Of a stretch of 64,000 bases of DNA, positions 26,351 to 35,484 are shown piece after piece (the first letter of the stretch is position 1; every line of letters begins with the position of its first letter). The DNA comes from JAVJSU01 sp040219275 (GTDB lineage: Bacteria > Chloroflexota > Anaerolineae > Aggregatilineales > Phototrophicaceae): positions 1 through 64,000 of the forward strand of contig JAVJSU010000085.1 in assembly GCA_040219275.1 (NCBI GenBank), read 5' to 3'. The notes under the pieces were generated by a model. The model was not told the origin of the DNA and did not search any database. It saw nothing but the letters and a program-made list of their open reading frames with translations. The position numbers were made by a program, and so were the translations under genes.

Positions 26351-28543
26351 ATGTTTAACGGGCGCTGGACGCTGAGAAAACGAGAGCGCGCATGGTTTTT
26401 GCGGGCATTTACCGGGCAGGCATTGATTCTGTTGCTGATGGCATCGCTTTATTATGCTGTCGGTTTACAGCAACGGCTTGATGCGGCGATGGCGTGTGTT
26501 TCTGCGGGTGGCATCTCGCTAGGGATTGCCCTGCTGATTCACAATCGCCCCGTGTTTACCACCCGTACCCAACCGAGTCCCGCCATCATCACCGAAACGC
26601 GCACCGGCATTCGCTGGATTCCCCTCTTCGCCGGAGTCATCATGCTGGCGATGCTGGCGGATGCGAGCGGCAATATCGTCAAACCTGCCTATTTGCTCCA
26701 CCTGTCGCATCACATCCAATTTGCCTATTGGGTTGCTGGCACGTTCCTCGTTGGCTGGGGGATTGCGGGCTATCAAACCACGCGCAAAAGTTGGATCGCC
26801 GCGCAATTACCCGTCCCACTGTTCAGCAGGCAAGCAGTCAAACAGACTGTCGCCGACATCAACTGGCGCGAGGTGCTGGCGGTCACGTTGATTCTGGCGC
26901 TGGCGACGGCGGTGCGGGCGTGGAATGTCGGGTATGCGGTGCGGCTATTCGTGGATGAAATTCACTTCGCCAATCCGGTGATTCACTTTTATCGCGTCAA
27001 TGATATTGAACTGCTCCGCCCGTTTAGCTCGGTGGCGGCATTCCCGTATCTGTTCCCGTATATGCAGTGGCATTTTGTGGAGATTTTCGGGCGCAATCTG
27101 GTCGGCTTGCGGATGTTGAGCGTGGTGCTAGGCGTGGTGACCGTGTTCGTGCTCTATCTGCTGGCGCGGGAAATGTTCGATGTGCCGCTGGCGTTACTGG
27201 CTTCCGTGTTGCTTGCCGCCTTTCCGTTGCACATCCATTTTAGTCGGCTGGCGCTGAATAATATCGCTGACCCGATCTTCGGGATGCTGGCGATGTTGTT
27301 CATTTTGCGCGGAATCAAACCGCATCGACGAATGCGCCCCAATTTTGTATGGGCGGGCGTGGCGCTTGGATTGACGCAATATTTCTACGAAGGCGGGCGC
27401 TTGCTCTATCCCGCGCTGATTATCGTGTGGATAGGTGCGATGGGCTTGTCTGTCTATGGTGCGACGACGATACGCCTGTTGTGGGGACGGTTCAGGCATC
27501 ATCCGGCGCTGTTACATCGCGCACAGTGGGCGGTAGACTCGGTGGATTATCCCAGATTGGCGGGGGCGATACTGACCATGATGGTGACGGCTGTGCTCAT
27601 CAGCGCGCCCGTATATTATGCGCTGATCGGTCTGGATAAGCCTGTTGTTACCCGTCTGGAAACCGCGGGAATCAGTGAGCGCACCTCGCAGGAATTCGAG
27701 ACGCTCGGCGACATCGCGGAACATTTTGAAAACCGTATGATGGAAGCCTACCTGATTCACGTCGCCATACCGGAATCCGCGTTGTATTACATCGGCACAC
27801 GCGCCTTTTTGCTGTGGTTCGTCCTGCCATTCTTCTTCATCGGGGCGTGGTCGCTGATCTTCATGTCAAATCATCGCGGCAGTTTGTTGATTCTGCTGTG
27901 GATACTCATGACGTGGTTTGGCAACACCTTTTTGCAGGAAAGCCGGATTTCCGCCCGCTATGTGGTGGAATTGCCCGCACTGGCATTAACGGTTGCGCTG
28001 GGTGTGAAGGTCTTCGCAGAAATCGCGGTCAATGGGCATCCACGCGCCCGCAATCGGCTGATGGCGGTGATCGTCAGCGGGCTGGTTGTCGGGCAGGTCT
28101 ATTATTATTTCGAGGAACATCTGCCCAAATTCAACGTCCAATTTCGTGGCGAATATGAGCGCGTGCTGGATAGCCATGATGTCCTGTTCCGTGCGGCAGA
28201 ATTACCCGCTGGAACGATTGTGCATGTGATTGGCGATCCGGTGATGTCCGAATTTGACGCAGATCAATTGCTCGGCTTTCTGGTGGATAATATGGAGATG
28301 ACTACCATGACACCCGACAATTTGACCGATTCTTATTTACAGATGATGCCCGTCAATTTTCATCATGCCTTCTTCGTGGATATTGAAGATGAAGACACCC
28401 TCAACCGAATCAGAGCGCAATTTCCTTACATTCTGGGACCTATTTTTAGTAATTACCCACCACTACCGCAGGATCGTCAATTCGCGCTGTTTTTCCAGCC
28501 ACGCCTCGTTGAGGTTGAACTGAATCCGGAATCTTCACCGTAA
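26351..28543 (+). CDS. GT-C glycosyltransferase (ArnT/PMT family 39-like)
   Basis: An integral membrane protein of 730 residues with about 12-13 spans. The acidic motif RLFVDEIHFANP, in the first large extracytoplasmic loop (~200), is the expected catalytic/metal site of GT-C enzymes. MLSVVLGVVTVFVLYLLAREMF, LALNNIADPIFGML and LGLTQYFYEGGRLLYP are typical of the dolichyl/polyprenyl-phosphate-mannose family. The C-terminal ~150 residues are soluble. It would transfer a sugar from a lipid carrier onto an exported protein, lipid or glycan; the acceptor is unknown. No RBS stands out at the ATG. Confidence 0.85.
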   Translation: MFNGRWTLRKRERAWFLRAFTGQALILLLMASLYYAVGLQQRLDAAMACVSAGGISLGIALLIHNRPVFTTRTQPSPAIITETRTGIRWIPLFAGVIMLAMLADASGNIVKPAYLLHLSHHIQFAYWVAGTFLVGWGIAGYQTTRKSWIAAQLPVPLFSRQAVKQTVADINWREVLAVTLILALATAVRAWNVGYAVRLFVDEIHFANPVIHFYRVNDIELLRPFSSVAAFPYLFPYMQWHFVEIFGRNLVGLRMLSVVLGVVTVFVLYLLAREMFDVPLALLASVLLAAFPLHIHFSRLALNNIADPIFGMLAMLFILRGIKPHRRMRPNFVWAGVALGLTQYFYEGGRLLYPALIIVWIGAMGLSVYGATTIRLLWGRFRHHPALLHRAQWAVDSVDYPRLAGAILTMMVTAVLISAPVYYALIGLDKPVVTRLETAGISERTSQEFETLGDIAEHFENRMMEAYLIHVAIPESALYYIGTRAFLLWFVLPFFFIGAWSLIFMSNHRGSLLILLWILMTWFGNTFLQESRISARYVVELPALALTVALGVKVFAEIAVNGHPRARNRLMAVIVSGLVVGQVYYYFEEHLPKFNVQFRGEYERVLDSHDVLFRAAELPAGTIVHVIGDPVMSEFDADQLLGFLVDNMEMTTMTPDNLTDSYLQMMPVNFHHAFFVDIEDEDTLNRIRAQFPYILGPIFSNYPPLPQDRQFALFFQPRLVEVELNPESSP

Positions 28544-28630
28544 TTGAGGCATAAAAAGAGCATCCCGCAAAGAATGATCTATAGCTTTGGGGGGGCGAAA
28601 TAATGCCGTTTAATCATTAAATGCGGTGTT

Positions 28631-28710
28631 TAGATCCCCCCTCTAAATCTCCCCCCGCTTCGCAAGGCGAGACTTTGTTCCCCCTCAGTTGCAGGAGCGG
28701 GGAGGGGATT
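28631..28710. repeat. G/C-tract dispersed repeat
   Basis: GATCCCCCCTCTAAATCTCC followed by CCCCGCTTCGCAAGGCG and GTTCCCCCTC...GGAGCGGGGAGGGG. A shorter inverted relative is at ~11585-11610. It lies between the convergent GT-C and C11 genes. The 28544-28779 gap holds nothing else. Confidence 0.6.
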
Positions 28711-28779
28711 ATTTTCCGCCGTATTTAGTCAAAGAGCATTATTGCGCCCTACCTCGTGCTGACCCTCATTTACCCGGCT

Positions 28780-31700
28780 TTATGGACAACCCGCGTTTGG
28801 ACCGGCAATGATCGGGCAATTGTCTGGATCGCTGTCGCCGCCATCAAGGAAGCCGTCGCCGTCGGTGTCTTCACAGGCATCGCCCGCCGCCGTGCCATAA
28901 TTATTCGCCTGACTGGGATTAAACGCTGTGGGGCAATTGTCCGCAAAATCGTACGCGCCATCACCGTCCGCATCAGGGCAACCATTGGGCGCGCCACCGG
29001 CATTCACCGGACATCCATCTGCATCATCCCGATAACCGTCGCCGTCGGTGTCTTCACAGGCATCGCCCGCCGCGCCACCATAGCCATTTGCCTGACCTGC
29101 GTTCGCTACGGTGGGACAGTTGTCATTTGCGTCGACAATACCATCGCCATCGGTATCCGGTGAGGGGCAACCATCTGACGAATAAATATCACCCATGACA
29201 GTCGGGCAAGCATCAACAGGATCATTAAACCCATCCATATCCGTATCCTGTAATGTTGGGCTAGTCCCGGCGGAAATTTCGGTTGAATCCGCCCAACCGT
29301 CGCCATCGGAATCTTCACAGGCATCGCCCGTGCCGTTCATGTTGAAATCTGCCTGACCCGGATTCGCGATGGTGGGGCAATTATCGAGCGCATCTTGCAC
29401 GCCGTCATTATCTGCATCTGGAACGGGCGGACACCCATTGAGCGACCCTGACCCGCCGAACGTAAACGGACAACTATCCACTGCGTCGAAATAACCATCA
29501 CTGTCCTGATCGTCGCAAGCATCCCCTGCCGGACTACCACCGTAACTGTTCGATTGATTGGGGTTCGCGTTATTCGGGCAATTGTCCACGCTATCCAGAA
29601 CGCCATCGCCATCCGCGTCATTCGTTACCGGACAACCATCCTGTGAATTTTGTGTTGCCGCAGTTGTCGGACACGCATCCACGCTATCCAGAAAGCCGTC
29701 GTTGTCACTGTCTTCACAGGCATCACCCGCAGACGTGCCATACGTGTTGGCTTGTCCGGCGTTCGGTGTAGCGGGGCAATTGTCTACACTGTCGTTGATG
29801 CCATCATTATCGCGGTCAGCGGTATCACACAGATTGCCAATGCCGTCCCCGTCATCATCTAACTGACGCGGATTATAGGTGAATGGGCAGTTATCGACGC
29901 TATCCTGTATGCCGTCACTATCCGCATCCATAATACTTCCGAAATCACACAGATTGCCGATTCCGTCGCCGTCGTCATCAAGTTGGCGCGGGTTGGCGGT
30001 AAATGGACAGTTATCTATCGCATCGTCAATGCCATCACCGTCGAAATCCTCTAACAGATCGCACGCGTCGCCGTCGCCATCATCGTCAGAATCCAGTTGG
30101 GCAGGGTTGTAATTGACCGGGCAATTATCAACCGAATCGGCGATGCCGTCATAATCCTGATCGTTCTCAAGCTCATAGCAGAAATCAGTCCCGTTGATAT
30201 TGGTGACGCATTGGGTAGACAGGGCAACGTTATCCTGACAGGCATTGCCGATCCCGTCCATGTTGGCATCACGCTGTAAGGGGTTGGACACCTGAATACA
30301 ATTATCCAGATAATCCGCAACGCCGTCACCATCGCTATCCAGCAAATTATTGACCTCATCACAGGCATTGCCTATGCCGTCCAGATCGGTGTCGCGCTGG
30401 AATGGATTGGCAACTGTCGGACAGTTATCAATCGTATCGGGGATTTGATCGCCGTCGCCATCGCTGAATTGCACCACCGGAATATTCACCGGCAAGGTAA
30501 CAGGTGGCAGGTTATTGCCGATTCCGCCGGAGTCTTCAACCTCAACTTCCACATCGGTTGCCGTTGTTCCGCCGTCATTTTCGATCAGAAAACCGATCCG
30601 ATAAGAGCCGGGGGGCGCGGTACGGATAAAGTATTGCAGATTCATGATCGAACCCGTGAAGAACAGCGCATCGGTTGCGTCACGGGCGATGAAATCCCCT
30701 TCATCATCGAAGGTCAGCCATGACGGGATAAATTGATCGCCTTCATCAAACGCAATTTCAAATGGCATCCGTCCGGCTGATGTTTGCCGGATTCCCCACA
30801 GGCTGGAAATTGTCCCGCCGATGGGTGTGCGGAAGGCGATGTCTTGCGGATGAAATTCCAGATCAACGACGATCTGTGCATCCACAGGCGTACCGCTTAA
30901 CGGAATAAAGCGCCCGTTGATGATCGCCTGTTGTGGATTGCTACGGTTAATCACCAGCAAAATGGGCGTTTCTGTTTCGCCGTCGCTGATGACGGAGATT
31001 TGTGGCACCCAGCGCACCTGTTGCCGATTGGTCACGCCAAGCCGATCAAAATCGACCAGAATGGGCTGACCATCGGATGCCGTCAGGGTGACGTAGAAGG
31101 CGGCTTTATTTAAGCCCGACCCCGCCAAACCCAGATCAAACAGCACGCTATCTTCATTGGAAGTCGCCCCCAGTAATTCCGCAGTGGGGCGCTGTAAGCC
31201 GGAGGCAATCGCCGTGTTGTAAAAGGTTTCTAAGAACGAACGCCATGCTTCCATGCCGTTGGCGGTTTTTTCCTGATAAAGTGTGTTGCGTCCCTCTTCT
31301 TCATAGAAGCGTATCGCCCGCGGGAAGTAGATCGACACCGCGCCTGTATCTGCAAAGATACCGTTGCCGCGATAATAGGTGACCAATTGCCCCATCGCCA
31401 CAACCACCTGATTCGCCGCACGCGCCAATGCCGGATAATCCACCGACGAGCGCACCAGATCCATAAATTGCAACAGATCAACCGCCGCCCAGATGTCCGT
31501 GTATTGCGGATCATCAAAGCCACCATGGACGAAGGCTTCATTGCGGGCGGAGGCTATGATATTGAGCGCGGTCTGCGGGTCTTGATCGACCAATTCAAAG
31601 AAGGTCGCCAGCGCATCATTGACCGTCGCCGTTGATTGCAAATCCACCACGCCGAGGCTGAAAACCTCATAATTGGTCTGAATGTCCGAATAGAAGGTCA

Positions 31701-32586
31701 TGAACGTATCGACCACGTTGCGCCCCAATGCCTCGCCATCCATCGACGGCTGAAGCGTGAGTTCCAGCAAGAAGTCCAGATAATTCCATCCGAAACCGGG
31801 GACGAGTTCCGGGCTGGCAATCGCATAACGTCCATAGGGTGAGAGAGTCTGATAAATTTCCATCGCGCCCATCAAGCAGGCATCAAAGCCGATAAAATCG
31901 AGCTTGTTATCCGGTGTGAGCGGGGCAATCTGCGCCAGCGCGCTATCAATTTCCGGCAGAGTCAGTTCATCGCCACCCGCAGAATCATCCGTCGCCGCGC
32001 CATACCATGACCCGCCATGATTCCAGACGATGAGGGCATAATTTTGCGCGGGAAAATTCTCGATTGTCCATTCAGCGAAATCCACCAATGTTTGCGGGTC
32101 GCCGGTATTGCTCTCGCCGATGATGTCCAGCACGGGCGAATTGATGCGTCCGAGCGAGGGGTCAAATTCCAGCCGATAGCGGCGTGTCTCTGACCAATTG
32201 CCATCATCGGTGGTGTATTTATCGGAACGGTCTACCTGCGCGATGATATTGACATCATCTGTACTGCCGACGAATTCCATTTCGTTCAAATCGCCGAGCG
32301 CGAACCGTTCGAGGTCATTATCTGCGGCAACATAGACCATCACCGTCCATTGTGCAGTCGCGTTCGTATCGCCCTGCATGTATAGCTCCGGTTGGGCATC
32401 ACGGCGCATGATGCGTTCGTAGCGCCACATCAATTCCGATTCTGACCATGCGATTCCCGGACCAGAAATATCCAGATCAAATTCAATCGTGGGGGCGGCG
32501 CTCACCTGTGAAGAGAATTGCCTCCCGCTGATGGTAAAGACAATAAGTAGCAACAATAAGGGCAATAAACGTTTTGTAGAAATCAT
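28780..32586 (-). CDS. secreted clostripain-type (C11) protease with long thrombospondin-type-3 repeat tail
   Basis: 1,268 residues. Signal peptide (1-30, RLLPLLLLLIVFTISG). C11 domain from ~78 with WNHGGSW (His ~190) and GFDACLMG (Cys ~236), both intact. A beta-rich region (~440-700) matches the one in the larger C11 protein of this window. The C-terminal ~560 residues are about 16 thrombospondin-type-3 units of the DxDxDGxxDxxDNCP kind, expected to bind many calcium ions and form a rigid stalk. There are no PPC domains. The tail DNA is an internal repeat. It is a paralog of the 14632-21030 gene with a different tail. Confidence 0.93.
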   Translation of the reverse strand: MISTKRLLPLLLLLIVFTISGRQFSSQVSAAPTIEFDLDISGPGIAWSESELMWRYERIMRRDAQPELYMQGDTNATAQWTVMVYVAADNDLERFALGDLNEMEFVGSTDDVNIIAQVDRSDKYTTDDGNWSETRRYRLEFDPSLGRINSPVLDIIGESNTGDPQTLVDFAEWTIENFPAQNYALIVWNHGGSWYGAATDDSAGGDELTLPEIDSALAQIAPLTPDNKLDFIGFDACLMGAMEIYQTLSPYGRYAIASPELVPGFGWNYLDFLLELTLQPSMDGEALGRNVVDTFMTFYSDIQTNYEVFSLGVVDLQSTATVNDALATFFELVDQDPQTALNIIASARNEAFVHGGFDDPQYTDIWAAVDLLQFMDLVRSSVDYPALARAANQVVVAMGQLVTYYRGNGIFADTGAVSIYFPRAIRFYEEEGRNTLYQEKTANGMEAWRSFLETFYNTAIASGLQRPTAELLGATSNEDSVLFDLGLAGSGLNKAAFYVTLTASDGQPILVDFDRLGVTNRQQVRWVPQISVISDGETETPILLVINRSNPQQAIINGRFIPLSGTPVDAQIVVDLEFHPQDIAFRTPIGGTISSLWGIRQTSAGRMPFEIAFDEGDQFIPSWLTFDDEGDFIARDATDALFFTGSIMNLQYFIRTAPPGSYRIGFLIENDGGTTATDVEVEVEDSGGIGNNLPPVTLPVNIPVVQFSDGDGDQIPDTIDNCPTVANPFQRDTDLDGIGNACDEVNNLLDSDGDGVADYLDNCIQVSNPLQRDANMDGIGNACQDNVALSTQCVTNINGTDFCYELENDQDYDGIADSVDNCPVNYNPAQLDSDDDGDGDACDLLEDFDGDGIDDAIDNCPFTANPRQLDDDGDGIGNLCDFGSIMDADSDGIQDSVDNCPFTYNPRQLDDDGDGIGNLCDTADRDNDGINDSVDNCPATPNAGQANTYGTSAGDACEDSDNDGFLDSVDACPTTAATQNSQDGCPVTNDADGDGVLDSVDNCPNNANPNQSNSYGGSPAGDACDDQDSDGYFDAVDSCPFTFGGSGSLNGCPPVPDADNDGVQDALDNCPTIANPGQADFNMNGTGDACEDSDGDGWADSTEISAGTSPTLQDTDMDGFNDPVDACPTVMGDIYSSDGCPSPDTDGDGIVDANDNCPTVANAGQANGYGGAAGDACEDTDGDGYRDDADGCPVNAGGAPNGCPDADGDGAYDFADNCPTAFNPSQANNYGTAAGDACEDTDGDGFLDGGDSDPDNCPIIAGPNAGCP

Positions 32587-33007
32587 ATAGTCGTCATTCC
32601 TCTAAAGAGTAGGCTTTGGTTACATCACTGATTCTATATTGACACTGATTGCTAGTTATATCATAAAAGGCTGTTCTTTTAGAAAAGTCCTTAGCGTCTC
32701 AGCCATCAGCATTTCAGCTTAAAACAGGGCATTATGAGCATAACCATTGCTTTTACTGAGACGCTGACTCGCTGAACTGCTGACTAACAATCAAGCTACA
32801 TTGATGATACATCTATTTAAAGCATTCTAAACAAAATGTTTGTGTGAAAACTTATCTGTACGCGTATTTTAAGGGTATTTTTTACGCGACGCTATTTTTT
32901 TAACACCTCTGAAACTTGATTCTGTTGTTCGCATTGCAAATTCGTAATATCATGGATTGTGAATATAATTAACATTATCTTGACGCATAATATGGGGATG
33001 GTTGGTT
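32587..33007. other. intergenic region between C11 and SH3b genes
   Basis: Contains the inverted repeat copy B (32683-32798). A TATAAT at 32964-32969 lies 38 bases before the SH3b start and may be its -10, without a clear -35. No gene seen. Confidence 0.5.
32683..32798. repeat. ~120-bp dispersed repeat, copy B (inverted relative to copy A)
   Basis: Reads AAAAGTCCTTAGCGTCTCAG ... GCTTTTACTGAGACGCTGAC ... CTGACTAACAATCAAGCTA, the reverse complement of 24611-24732. With copy A it brackets an 8-kb segment carrying the WD40, GT-C and C11 genes. Confidence 0.85.
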
Positions 33008-33811
33008 ATGAAAAAATTACTTGCAGTAAGTGTGTTTATTGCACTGTTGGGGGTATTCTCGCTGTCGATGGTTATCGCGCAAACCGATACAACGGTGTCG
33101 GAGTGTCCCGGTGCGCCGCCGCCACGCTTAACTGTTTCTGAAACGGCACAAGTTGCCCAGGCATTCAGCAGTTTACGCGCTGATGTTAATAGTTCGATTG
33201 TGTTACGTGTGATGTATCGTGCGAACAATGACCAATTTACCGTTACCGATGGACCGGTCTGTGCGGGTCCACATTATTGGTGGGAAGTAGACTTTAACGG
33301 CATCACAGGTTGGGTCACAGAAGGTTTAGGATCAACATATTGGGTTGAACCCGTTGGAGCGACCACACCTGTTGCTACCGCGACAGCTACGACATCCGCC
33401 CCTACAGCCACACCCGCCTCACCGATTGTTGCGACGGCTGTTGTGGCGACACCCGCACCCGTCACCGGTTGCCCCGGCGCACCTGAACCCCGTTTGACAG
33501 TTGGTGGACAGGGCGGCGTTGCACAGGTATTCAGTACCTTGCGCGCAGATATTGGCAGTAACACGGCGTTGGCGATCATGTATCGTGCCAATAACGCGGT
33601 CTTTAGCGTGGTCAGCGGTCCCGTTTGCTCCGGTCCTTATTATTGGTGGGAAGTCACATTTGACGGCATGACCGGATGGGTGACAGAAGGCACGGGCGCG
33701 ACCTATTGGCTGGAACCCGTCGGTGCGACCACGTCATCAACATCCACCGACTCTATGGAAGACTCCTCAGAAGAGATTTCACCTGAAGAAACCCCTGAGA
33801 GCGAAGGATAG
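33008..33811 (+). CDS. secreted protein with two SH3-like repeats
   Basis: 267 residues from ATG 33008 (MKKLLAVSVFIALLG), with a signal peptide cut near VIAQTD. Two copies of a ~85-residue SH3b-like unit (~32-118 and ~152-240) share CPGAP-PRLTV, LRAD, MYRANN, GPVC.GP.YWWEV and GWVTEG...YW.EPVG, each with two cysteines. A Thr/Pro/Ala linker (TATTSAPTATPAS) joins them, and the tail is Ser/Glu-rich. SH3b domains of this kind usually bind cell-wall or envelope glycans. It is monocistronic and has a strong terminator. Confidence 0.85.
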   Translation: MKKLLAVSVFIALLGVFSLSMVIAQTDTTVSECPGAPPPRLTVSETAQVAQAFSSLRADVNSSIVLRVMYRANNDQFTVTDGPVCAGPHYWWEVDFNGITGWVTEGLGSTYWVEPVGATTPVATATATTSAPTATPASPIVATAVVATPAPVTGCPGAPEPRLTVGGQGGVAQVFSTLRADIGSNTALAIMYRANNAVFSVVSGPVCSGPYYWWEVTFDGMTGWVTEGTGATYWLEPVGATTSSTSTDSMEDSSEEISPEETPESEG

Positions 33812-33832
33812 CCTTCATAATATCGTTAAATC

Positions 33833-33869
33833 AAACGGGGCGAATCATCGTGATTCGCCCCGTTTTTTT
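33833..33869 (+). terminator. intrinsic terminator
   Basis: A perfect 15-bp stem AAACGGGGCGAATCA / TGATTCGCCCCGTTT with a 3-base loop and seven T. It lies between convergent genes and could also stop the DUF4139 transcript. Confidence 0.93.
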
Positions 33870-33885
33870 GTTGCTAGAATTCGCC

Positions 33886-35358
33886 CTAGTTGTTCGGGAA
33901 GGCGTATTGCACGGTGTAGGTGATGACAATTTCTTCGCCAGGTGGGACATCCACGCGGAATTCAATCGTGTTGGAATTAACCTGTGTGAATTCGTGGGTG
34001 GTGTTCAGAATTTCCCAGTTTGACCAGCGGAAGAGATTTTCCGGCACGCGGATTTCTACCGTGTCATCATCTTTACGATTCCGCAGGCGGATTTCATAAG
34101 TTTCCTGCAACACATTCCGGCTCACCAGTTGGAAGTTCGTCTGGGTGCGCTCGCCCACCAGATCAAAGGCGTTGCCCAGATACAGGCTGACCATTTCGCC
34201 TTCCGGTGTGTGGTCAATGCGATTCTCACCGATCAGCAATGCCGCGCCGTCGGTATCTTCCTGATAGACGCGCACCCGTCCGGCGGGTAAATCTGCGCCG
34301 AGACCGCTTTCCTCGTCTGTGCTAAATTCCAGATAATTCTGCACATCGGTGATGCCCGTCTGCCCATAATATTGGTCAGCGATGGGACTGCCATAATTGA
34401 AATATCCGGCAGTGGCGTTATAGACATAGTAGGTTGTGGCGGTGATGTTCGCGCCGGTCACAAATTCGACCTGCTTGGTTTCGTTGTCGCTGATCGTCAC
34501 CGGACGCGCCACTTCGTAAAGCTGATACTCGAAGAATTCGCGCTGTTCAACGGCAGGCGCGGCACTTGGAGCAACCATATCCATTGCCTGGGATTCAAAG
34601 CGCATGACTGCTTCTTCTGGCATAATGCGGTTAACATCTCCGGCGACCAGTTTTAGTTGGGCATCGGTGTAGCTTGCGCCGCTGGTATTGGTCAGTGTCA
34701 CCCAGCCGTTGAGATCAAGCCCGGTGTTGTCGGTATTGAGGAGCACATTGTAATCCGCCGTCCAACTGATGCCTCCGGTAAGGTAGGTCAATTCGACTTC
34801 CTGCGCGCCGGATTCTGAGCTATTCACCAACCAGCGCAAGGTCGGGCGGGTGATTAAGCCGTCCGGCAATTGCGGAAAGCGTAAATCACGCACACTGCCG
34901 AGGCTGAGGGCGACTACGCCGCCATCGTCGGTCTGAATGATGACCTCACCACCGCGTCCACTCAACAAGCGCCCTTCGTAGACCGCGCCGTCTAATAAGG
35001 TCGTGACGACGATGCGCTCATCGAGATAGCGTTGCAGGAGGGCTTCACGATTGACCAGATCATAGACGTAATTTTGCTCCAATACATACGTGCCGGAGGG
35101 ATCGGTGATGGAGCTAAAATTGACCGATGTGGAATCAATACTAGAGGCGACGTTGACGAAATCCACCTGATTCAAACCGGGTTCGAGGTTGAGCGTTCTG
35201 CGGTCTTGAATCAGCGATGAACCTTGATTATAAACCGTCACGGCGACACTATCACTGATCGGCTCCGGCGCGATGTTGATGGGTGTGTCGTCCTGCGCCA
35301 TCACGACGAGTCCGGTGCATAACATGGCAAGGATGATAAATAAGGCGTGTTTCTTCAT
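33886..35358 (-). CDS. secreted DUF4139 domain protein
   Basis: 490 residues from ATG 35358 (MKKHALFIILAML). AGGAG lies 10 bases upstream; an upstream in-frame codon at 35391 has no support. A signal peptide ends near VVMAQDD. The middle shows the DUF4139 signature (LRWLVNSSESGAQEVELTYLTGGISWTADYNVLL, GWVTLTNTSGASYTDAQLKLVAG). The C-terminus is a beta-sandwich ending in an EEIVITYTVQYAF-type strand. The function of DUF4139 is unknown, but members are exported. The next gene upstream on the same strand also encodes a secreted beta-rich protein. Confidence 0.88.
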   Translation of the reverse strand: MKKHALFIILAMLCTGLVVMAQDDTPINIAPEPISDSVAVTVYNQGSSLIQDRRTLNLEPGLNQVDFVNVASSIDSTSVNFSSITDPSGTYVLEQNYVYDLVNREALLQRYLDERIVVTTLLDGAVYEGRLLSGRGGEVIIQTDDGGVVALSLGSVRDLRFPQLPDGLITRPTLRWLVNSSESGAQEVELTYLTGGISWTADYNVLLNTDNTGLDLNGWVTLTNTSGASYTDAQLKLVAGDVNRIMPEEAVMRFESQAMDMVAPSAAPAVEQREFFEYQLYEVARPVTISDNETKQVEFVTGANITATTYYVYNATAGYFNYGSPIADQYYGQTGITDVQNYLEFSTDEESGLGADLPAGRVRVYQEDTDGAALLIGENRIDHTPEGEMVSLYLGNAFDLVGERTQTNFQLVSRNVLQETYEIRLRNRKDDDTVEIRVPENLFRWSNWEILNTTHEFTQVNSNTIEFRVDVPPGEEIVITYTVQYAFPNN

Positions 35359-35419
35359 GTTCGTTTGCTCCTTAATAAATGATCGGTTCAAAAGGTGTTT
35401 TTGCTTATCGAATTTGTGC

Positions 35420-35444
35420 GGGCGACCTGACAGGTCGCCCCTAC
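35420..35444. repeat. dispersed palindromic repeat, variant
   Basis: A perfect palindrome GGGCGACCTG-A-CAGGTCGCCC followed by CTAC. It has the same outer arms and CCCCTAC end as the 5690 element but a different inner stem. Confidence 0.85.
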
Positions 35445-35484
35445 GGAAAATGTTCGGTTATGGTTGTTCGTTACACTCTTAATC

